Positions 59,228 through 64,000 of a stretch of DNA of 64,000 nucleotides are shown in pieces. The DNA lies in NCBI GenBank assembly GCA_964583095.1, contig CAZOVB010000019.1, positions 11,720-75,719 of the forward strand. Direction: 5' to 3'. The notes under the pieces were generated by a model that was given only the letters and a program-made list of their open reading frames with translations, had not been told where the DNA came from and made no database searches. The stretch comes from CAZOVB01 sp964583095. GTDB lineage: Bacteria; Planctomycetota; Phycisphaerae; SM23-33. A program made the position numbers and the translations under genes. Numbering within the stretch: the stretch's first letter is position 1; every line of letters starts with the position of its first letter.

Positions 59228-59524
59228 TCAGTTTCCGAAGGTTTTGGTTCGCGAGAAGTCGACCTTGCCCACCGGCATCATCGAATCACGGTTGTCGTCG
59301 GCCGTGTAAATGGCCATTCTACCCAGTTGGCCGTTGATGACGAAGATGAAGGCCTCGTCGTCTTCATTCACGCCGGCAGAGAGGATGTACTCCGCCCCTC
59401 GCATGCCGCCTGCGGCGGCCACTGCCGGCTGGGCGGTCTGCCGGAAGGTTACAGCGATCATCGTCGTCAGGAAGACGGCCGTCAGTACGAGAATGAGAAT
59501 CGAAATATTTTTGGGATCTTTCAT
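59228..59524 (-). CDS. small membrane-anchored protein B1
   Basis: 98 residues. N-terminal helix (about 7-26), then AEYILSAGVNEDDEAFIFVI, RMAIYTAD and the ending VGKVDFSRTKTFG. Its core pattern (Tyr-Leu strand, short acidic turn, hydrophobic strand, Arg-hydrophobic-Ala) also matches the A proteins, so A and B may descend from one fold. ATG follows AGGAGC. Starts 35 bases after A1. Confidence 0.68.
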   Translation of the reverse strand: MKDPKNISILILVLTAVFLTTMIAVTFRQTAQPAVAAAGGMRGAEYILSAGVNEDDEAFIFVINGQLGRMAIYTADDNRDSMMPVGKVDFSRTKTFGN

Positions 59525-59559
59525 GGTTTGGAAGCTCCTGGTAGGTCTGGAGGCGCGGC

Positions 59560-59844
59560 TCATTCACCGAAATCCTTGGACAGGCTTCGCCCAACGATCT
59601 CCTCGACGCGGTAATTGCCCCCGGCGGCAGGACGCAGCCGGAAACCGGCGATGCGCTTTTTCTTCAGATCCAACACGAAGGCAGCATCTCTGCCTGTTTC
59701 ATCCACGCGGGCGGTGACCATGAGGTAATCCTGGCTTCCGGTGCGCACCTGTGCATCTGCGGGCTGGGTAGACGGGCCCAGCATCAGAACAGCCAGCAAT
59801 ACCAGGTTCAGTGCAATCAAACTCGATAACAGTATCTGCTTCAT
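59560..59844 (-). CDS. small membrane-anchored protein A1
   Basis: 94 residues. N-terminal helix (about 4-22), a short linker, then DYLMVTARVDETGRDAAFVL, KRIAGFRLRPAAGG and GRSLSKDFG. AGGAG precedes the ATG. First of the A1-B1 pair; a 12-base palindrome lies 53 bases upstream. Unknown function. A periplasmic or inner-face sensor or scaffold is possible. Confidence 0.68.
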   Translation of the reverse strand: MKQILLSSLIALNLVLLAVLMLGPSTQPADAQVRTGSQDYLMVTARVDETGRDAAFVLDLKKKRIAGFRLRPAAGGNYRVEEIVGRSLSKDFGE

Positions 59845-59897
59845 GAGATTCTCCTTCTGGAACAACTCCAGACTCTGTCGGTCCACATATCGGTACG

Positions 59898-59909
59898 GGA
59901 CACGTGTCC
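59898..59909. promoter_or_regulatory. 12-bp perfect palindrome upstream of A1
   Basis: GGACACGTGTCC is perfect in both arms, 53 bases before the A1 start, between A1 and the end of the HYExAFE gene. Probable protein-binding site. Confidence 0.35.
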
Positions 59910-59962
59910 TGTTAGAAGGTTAGGCGCTGGAGGTCTCGGCGTCGAGCATGAACCGTCCCGCC

Positions 59963-60484
59963 TCAGAGAAGTTTTGCAAAATCCCGGGCACACCGCCTGA
60001 AGTCATCGCGGGTGACCGACAGCGTCTTCCATCGTTGGCTTCGAGGCCTGGCCAGCGTTCGGTAGTCATCCAGCCAGACCCCCATGTAGGCGTAGGATCG
60101 CTTGCGAAACCAATGCACGTCTTCAAAGGGAGACTGATGAAGTCCCCCCTGGAGCCAGTAGGCAAAGACCAGCAGCGCCCGAAACCCCTCCCCGAAAACC
60201 CGTTGCCACTGGCAGAGACCCTCCACGTCATCCTGTGTAATCCAGTTCTCCCACGCCCGGGAACGGCCTTTGCCGCCGCCCCGAGACAGATCCGGGAACT
60301 TGCGCCCCTTGACATCCACCAGCAGATTCGGCCCGGTGGAAGAATACACCAAAAAGTCGAAACTCTTCAGGCTGGCATCGGCAAAGATGGCCTTCTTGGT
60401 TTCATCCACCGCAACATAGGGCCAGCCTTTGGCTCGAAGGTAATCCTCGAAGGCCGCCTCGTAATGCACATTGCGATGGGCCAT
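59963..60484 (-). CDS. HYExAFE-family protein, probable PDDEXK-type nuclease fold
   Basis: 173 residues. The N-terminus has HYEAAFE (7-13), the signature that names the family in planctomycetes. The core FDFLVYSSTGPNLLVDVKGR has the Asp and the VDVKG (Asp-x-Lys) layout of PDDEXK nucleases, with Glu in the first helix as further ligand candidate. I have no evidence that it cuts DNA. It starts 12 bases after hisS on the same strand. Confidence 0.72.
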   Translation of the reverse strand: MAHRNVHYEAAFEDYLRAKGWPYVAVDETKKAIFADASLKSFDFLVYSSTGPNLLVDVKGRKFPDLSRGGGKGRSRAWENWITQDDVEGLCQWQRVFGEGFRALLVFAYWLQGGLHQSPFEDVHWFRKRSYAYMGVWLDDYRTLARPRSQRWKTLSVTRDDFRRCARDFAKLL

Positions 60485-60496
60485 CCCCCCCTCCTT

Positions 60497-61855
60497 CTAT
60501 ACCTGGCCGAAGTTGAATCCCTGAAGCAGATGCGCGATCCCCCGGGCGTTGGTGATTTCGGGCCGATCCAGAAACTCCGCGACGAAGAAATTCGTGGGCA
60601 ATTGCTCGCCCGTCTGCAGATCTTTAAGATTTACGATGTACCCGTCGGGCGAAACCGAAGCGGTGTCGCGGCTGATGAAGGCTGCCACGCGCGCGCCGCG
60701 TTTCAAGGCTTCCTTCAACTGCTTGGGGGTCTTCTGACGCTTGAGACTGTAATCCGCCTGCCAGCCTGCCCGGCGCAGCCCTGCCGCCACCCGAAGCACA
60801 GCCGGGACGCACCCGTCTTCATTGTCGATCACGTAGAAGTCCAGGCTCTGCTGGAGCGGAGGGATCTTGCTCTTTTTCTCCAGGAGAATACCCATCACCA
60901 CATCGCCCATGCCGAAGCCGGCTGCGCCCAACTGGGGCCCGCCCAGGACCTCCAGAAGCTGGTCATATCGGCCTCCGCCCGCCAGGGCCCGAAGGTTCTC
61001 GCCGGTGTCGAAGACCTCGTAGACGATTCCGGTGTAGTACGCCAGCCCGCGGACGATGCGAAGATCCAGCGTGCAGTACTCCTCGATACCCATCTGCTCC
61101 AGGTAGGCCCAGAGCTGCCTGAGCTGCTCAAAATCTTCTTGCATCCGCTGGGCTTCGTCAATCATCGCCGAAAGGCTCGGGAGGTCCTGGCAGTCCTGGA
61201 AGCGGCAGATCCGGTCGATCTGGTCGGCCGAGAGTCCCGCTTCGCTGCAGAGCTTCTCAAAGGCCTCCTGGCTGACCTTGGGACGCTTGTCCAATACGGG
61301 CAATACCTCGTCGATGGACTCTTCCGGGACGCCGGCGGACTTCAACGCGGCGATGGTCAAAGGGCGCGATCCGATGCGGACCTGCACATCCTGGGCAGTC
61401 AGGCCCAGTTCCCGAAGCAGGTCCACGCAGACGAAGATGCACTCGGCGTCGGCCAGGACGTCGTCGCAGCCGATGATGTCGATATTCCACTGGAAGAACT
61501 CGCGCAGGCGTCCTTTCTGCGGGTTCTCTGCCCGGCAGAGCCTGGGCACGGAGAACCATTTGATCGGCTTGGGCAACGAGCTGATCTTCGCGTTGACCAT
61601 CCGGGCAAGCGATGGAGTGATTTCGGGCCGGATGGCCAGATTCCTGTCTCCCCGGTCTGTGAAATGGAACAACTGCTCCGCGATCTCCTCGCCGCTCTTG
61701 GCAGTGAACAGATCCAGGTATTCGAAGATGGGCGAGTCGTATTCCTCGAAGCCGTTGCGGACGGAGACGCGTCTCCAGGCATCCACAATCCAGTTGCGAA
61801 GCCGCATCTGCTCGGGGTAGAAATCCCGGGTTCCTTTCACCGACTGTATCTTCAT
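60497..61855 (-). CDS. hisS: histidyl-tRNA synthetase
   Basis: 452 residues, class II synthetase. The N-terminal motif is KGTRDFYPEQM, motif 2 is RLCRAENPQKGRLREFFQ, the histidine-binding segment is RGLAYYTGIVYEVF, and motif 3 is AAGFGMGDVVMGI. A C-terminal anticodon-binding domain completes it. Charges tRNA-His. Lies between the YkgJ-type protein (31 bases) and the HYExAFE gene (12 bases), one apparent operon. Confidence 0.95.
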   Translation of the reverse strand: MKIQSVKGTRDFYPEQMRLRNWIVDAWRRVSVRNGFEEYDSPIFEYLDLFTAKSGEEIAEQLFHFTDRGDRNLAIRPEITPSLARMVNAKISSLPKPIKWFSVPRLCRAENPQKGRLREFFQWNIDIIGCDDVLADAECIFVCVDLLRELGLTAQDVQVRIGSRPLTIAALKSAGVPEESIDEVLPVLDKRPKVSQEAFEKLCSEAGLSADQIDRICRFQDCQDLPSLSAMIDEAQRMQEDFEQLRQLWAYLEQMGIEEYCTLDLRIVRGLAYYTGIVYEVFDTGENLRALAGGGRYDQLLEVLGGPQLGAAGFGMGDVVMGILLEKKSKIPPLQQSLDFYVIDNEDGCVPAVLRVAAGLRRAGWQADYSLKRQKTPKQLKEALKRGARVAAFISRDTASVSPDGYIVNLKDLQTGEQLPTNFFVAEFLDRPEITNARGIAHLLQGFNFGQV

Positions 61856-61886
61856 CAGGTGCTGCGTTCCTTCCGCCCCGCGGGGG

Positions 61887-62357
61887 TTATTTCCTGTCCT
61901 TCTTGCCGGGCTTTTTCGAGCCCTTTTTCCTGCTCTTGGTCTTCTTTTTCTTCTTCTTGTGTTTCTTGTCGAGCTTGGCCCGGGCCTTGTCGCGGGCCTT
62001 TTCGTATTTCTTGTCGCCCAGGGCCTTTCGAGCGAAGGCTTCCAGTTGCTCGGGAGACTCGAACAACTCTTCGTATTCGTACCCGCCGCCGGTGGCGTCG
62101 CAGTTATCCTGCGAATAGCTGCGGCAGATCAGGGGCCTGTCTTCGTAGATGCCGCAGCGGTTGTCGGACCCCAGGGCCTTGCACGGGTTGAGGATCGACA
62201 TATACCAGTCGCCCTCGTCCACGTGCACGCTGACGCCCTCATGAAGCAGATACCAGCGCACGTCCTCGAACTCATCGAAGCTCTCGGGCTCGTCGATCTG
62301 GAAACAGAAGTACCGGCAGCATTTGCCGTTGCATTTCTCGCAGTCCGCTTTGGGCAT
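61887..62357 (-). CDS. YkgJ-family cysteine-cluster protein with poly-Lys tail
   Basis: 156 residues from ATG 62357, which has AGGGAG eight bases upstream. The N-terminal half has the zinc or iron-sulfur cysteine cluster CEKCNGKCC, then CKAL, RCGIYEDRPLICRSY and NCD, as in YkgJ/Fe-S oxidoreductase-like proteins. The last 26 residues are almost wholly Lys with Arg, Gly and Pro, a highly basic disordered tail that could bind RNA or acidic surfaces. Followed by hisS after 31 bases. Confidence 0.82.
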   Translation of the reverse strand: MPKADCEKCNGKCCRYFCFQIDEPESFDEFEDVRWYLLHEGVSVHVDEGDWYMSILNPCKALGSDNRCGIYEDRPLICRSYSQDNCDATGGGYEYEELFESPEQLEAFARKALGDKKYEKARDKARAKLDKKHKKKKKKTKSRKKGSKKPGKKDRK

Positions 62358-62586
62358 CCGCATTCTCCCTGCCACCGAGGTAGAACATCTCCGCCCAGGC
62401 CGGCAGCTAAAGACCGCAGATTATAGGCCACGCGACGGGGTTTTCCAAGCGCCGGAAGCAGGTTTCTCAGATGGGCCGGCCTTTGGAGGAGTCCTGGGGG
62501 GGGAAACACGGCTATATTCGATGTAACCTGCCTTCATATAAGAAGTAATAATCTGCTAAAGTTTGCCCTACGATCTGTTTTCCCCC

Positions 62587-62614
62587 TTGGCAAATTGTGG
62601 ACTCGTGGTATCAT
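62587..62614 (+). promoter_or_regulatory. promoter of the 22-residue peptide unit
   Basis: TTGGCA (62587-62592), 16 bases, TATCAT (62609-62614). The expected start near 62621 leaves a 40-base leader before the peptide. Confidence 0.5.
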
Positions 62615-62661
62615 GAATTCATCGAATCGAGGAACAGATTGCCTTTGGAGGCGTGACCCCG

Positions 62662-62730
62662 ATGACCGAATACCGCAGCAAAATGAAGATGGTGCTCTTT
62701 GTCATTCTGAGCTTCGCCGCCCTTTGCTGA
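62662..62730 (+). CDS. 22-residue single-helix membrane peptide
   Basis: A short frame reads MTEYRSKMKMVLFVILSFAA and ends with LC before the stop. A basic N-terminus followed by one hydrophobic helix is the form of small bacterial membrane peptides. TTTGGAGG lies ten bases upstream of the ATG, the promoter TTGGCA/TATCAT 48 bases upstream, and a strong hairpin with T-run 49 bases downstream. It is thus a self-contained unit of about 200 bases. It could also be the leader of a regulatory RNA. Function unknown. Confidence 0.45.
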   Translation: MTEYRSKMKMVLFVILSFAALC

Positions 62731-62778
62731 AAACCAATAATCTCCCTCTTGCTTGCTGGAGATCAGGCACGACCTGAG

Positions 62779-62817
62779 AAAGGCCCGCCCGCGGTAGGAT
62801 CCGCCGGCGGGCCTTTT
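62779..62817 (+). terminator. rho-independent terminator
   Basis: AAAGGCCCGCC (62779-62789) and GGCGGGCC TTTT (62806-62817) form an 8-11 pair stem ending in T residues. The A-run on the left makes it work in both directions, so it may also end the chemoreceptor transcript if that reads past its stop. Confidence 0.75.
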
Positions 62818-62987
62818 CTGATTCCCTCTCTCCAACCCACCACTGAAAAGGGCAGACAGGGAGATGAATCCCTGCCTGCCCGAGCAAGCGAGAGGGACAG
62901 TGCGTCTCAGTATGACTGAAAATTGCACTGGCTCCCCTCGGGCCCGCAGGCACCGCTGAGCGGTCCTCCGGGCACAACCGGGGCCTG

Positions 62988-64000
62988 TCAGAATTCCGAC
63001 AAGGCCTCTGTAGCATCCGCCTCCAGTGCCGGACGGGAGTTCCCATTGCTCTGAGCAACCTGGCCGGGGTTCGCCCTGGGGCTGGAAGCTCCGGAGCCAG
63101 GGGTCTTTGGCGCGGACCTCTCCGGCCGAAAACCACCTGCGCCGCTCCGGTCGCCGCCCCCGCCACCTACCAGCCGGCGAAGCTCTTCGATCATTTCGTT
63201 CAGTGCAGCGGCCTGATGATTCAGTTCCTCCGCTGCCGCTGCAGATTCCTCCGCGTTTGCGGCATTGGCCTGCGTGACCTGATCCACTTGCGTAATCGCC
63301 TGGTTGATCTGCTCGATCCCGGAGGCCTGTTCCTGGCTGGCAGCAGCAATCTCCGTAATGAGATTGTCCACTGTCTCATTTCCAGCCGCGATCTCGGTCA
63401 GGCACTGTGAGACCTCCTGGGTCAGTTCGACTCCCCTGCCGGCATTCTCCACGGAGGTCTCGATCATTTCGGCGGTGTTTCGAGCTGCTTCGGCCGATCG
63501 CTGCGCCAGGTTCCGCACTTCTTCGGCGACAACGGCAAAGCCTTTGCCCGCTTCCCCGGCCCGGGCGGCCTCGACGGCTGCATTGAGGGCCAGAAGATTG
63601 GTCTGGAAGGCGATTTCGTCGATGGTTTTGACGATCTTGGCCGTTTCATCCGAGGACTGCTTGATGTCGCCGATGGCCTGGCTCATTCTCTCCATGGACC
63701 CGCTGCCACGCCTGGCCGATTCCGTCGCCCGGGAAGACTCACCCTTGGCCTGCGAAGCGTTTTCGGCGTTCTGACTGATCATGCTGGTCAGTTCTTCGAC
63801 GCTCGATGTTGTCTCCTCTACACTGGCAGCCTGTTCCGAGGCCCCCTCAGCCAGAGACTGACTGCCGGAGGAGACCTGGATCGAAGCCGAACTCGTCTGC
63901 TCACTGGAACTGCTCAGGGAATCAATGATCTTTCGCAAAGGCCCCACGATGCCCCGAACGATGAAGAAGGCCAGCACACATGCGATAATCGCAGACACAA
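62988..64000 (-). CDS. methyl-accepting chemotaxis protein, C-terminal part (runs off the window)
   Basis: At least 336 residues. The last part of a membrane helix (AIIACVLAFFIV) and the start of HAMP (VRGIVGPLRKIIDSL) are followed by the long coiled coil of a chemoreceptor. The hairpin tip IDEIAFQTNLLALNAAVEAA and AGKGFAVVAEEVRNLA binds CheA/CheW. The final 60 residues are a Gly/Ser/Pro-rich linker with no CheR pentapeptide. The start shown at 63998 is not real; the gene continues beyond the right edge, where the sensing domain lies. Confidence 0.9.
   Translation of the reverse strand, partial: VSAIIACVLAFFIVRGIVGPLRKIIDSLSSSSEQTSSASIQVSSGSQSLAEGASEQAASVEETTSSVEELTSMISQNAENASQAKGESSRATESARRGSGSMERMSQAIGDIKQSSDETAKIVKTIDEIAFQTNLLALNAAVEAARAGEAGKGFAVVAEEVRNLAQRSAEAARNTAEMIETSVENAGRGVELTQEVSQCLTEIAAGNETVDNLITEIAAASQEQASGIEQINQAITQVDQVTQANAANAEESAAAAEELNHQAAALNEMIEELRRLVGGGGGDRSGAGGFRPERSAPKTPGSGASSPRANPGQVAQSNGNSRPALEADATEALSEF

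Larger units (their letters stand above)
62358..62987. other. 630-base region between the cysteine-cluster protein and chemoreceptor genes
   Basis: Apart from the small transcription unit listed separately (promoter 62587-62614, peptide 62662-62730, terminator 62779-62817), I see no gene. The first 200 bases hold the promoter side of the YkgJ-type gene. Bases 62820-62987 hold no recognised feature. Longer minus-strand frames here have no ribosome site. Confidence 0.4.

Noticed and set aside
59948..62191. 747-residue plus-strand frame
   Set aside because: Antisense to hisS and its neighbours, which show full conserved motifs.
62702..63166. 154-residue minus-strand frame over the peptide unit and the chemoreceptor end
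   Set aside because: It overlaps the end of the chemoreceptor in another frame, has no ribosome site and crosses a strong terminator.

Overview
The window is about 62% GC bacterial chromosome, densely coding on both strands, with short intergenic gaps, many one- or four-base gene overlaps (ATGA/TGATG) and recognisable AGGAG-type ribosome sites. The content points to a planctomycete, most likely Phycisphaerae-like, probably from a metagenome assembly. The pointers are five separate sulfatases, an alpha-L-fucosidase, a large protein with a hydrazine-synthase-alpha-like middle and a formylglycine-enzyme-like end, a HYExAFE-family protein, a Gld-type ABC system with a DUF4340 partner, and a 100-N scaffold gap. 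This taxonomic reading is an inference from gene content.

Layout. 1-3.7 kb: tRNA-Val with its promoter and a hybrid histidine kinase. 3.9-7 kb: a lipoprotein with Asp-box repeats and a GH36-type glycosidase. 7.2-12 kb: Gld-like ABC exporter (ATPase, permease, GldG, DUF4340). 12-20.8 kb: phosphoribosyltransferase, unknown acidic protein, sulfatase, mutarotase, then an overlapping Nudix/macro-domain pair behind a second sulfatase, and a secreted esterase. 20.9-24.5 kb: GH29 fucosidase divergent from an IclR regulator whose gene overlaps a third sulfatase. 24.5-31.3 kb: methyltransferase and an inducible-mutagenesis operon (small protein, Y-family polymerase, four-helix-bundle protein, DnaE2), with an assembly gap and repeats inside the operon and palindromes upstream. 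31.3-40.3 kb: membrane-lipid modification cluster (SDR, mini-thioredoxin, desaturase, FAD oxidoreductase, DUF1365, two cyclopropane-synthase-type methyltransferases, DUF1295) plus a dihaem cytochrome. 40.4-53.5 kb: phosphoesterase, the 1106-residue multidomain secreted protein, aldo/keto reductase, hydrolase, epimerase, AraC regulator, a split glycosidase-like gene, sugar isomerase, fourth sulfatase, class II aldolase. 53.6-64 kb: orphan antitoxin, fifth sulfatase, RtcB, bioB with an array of small anchored proteins, a HYExAFE nuclease-like gene, hisS, a cysteine-cluster protein, a tiny self-contained transcription unit and a truncated chemoreceptor.

How it fits together. The sulfatases, fucosidase, GH36 enzyme, esterase, isomerase, aldolase and carbohydrate-linked regulators (IclR, AraC) suggest use of sulfated, fucose-containing polysaccharides. 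The desaturase/FAD/DUF1365/CFA block resembles clusters that proteobacteria use to alter fatty acyl chains under oxidative stress. The DinB/DnaE2 pair is a translesion synthesis cassette. The least explained pieces are the four paralogous short membrane-anchored proteins before bioB, the FGE-like domain lacking both catalytic cysteines, the palindromes near the mutagenesis operon, and a 22-residue membrane peptide with its own promoter and terminator.
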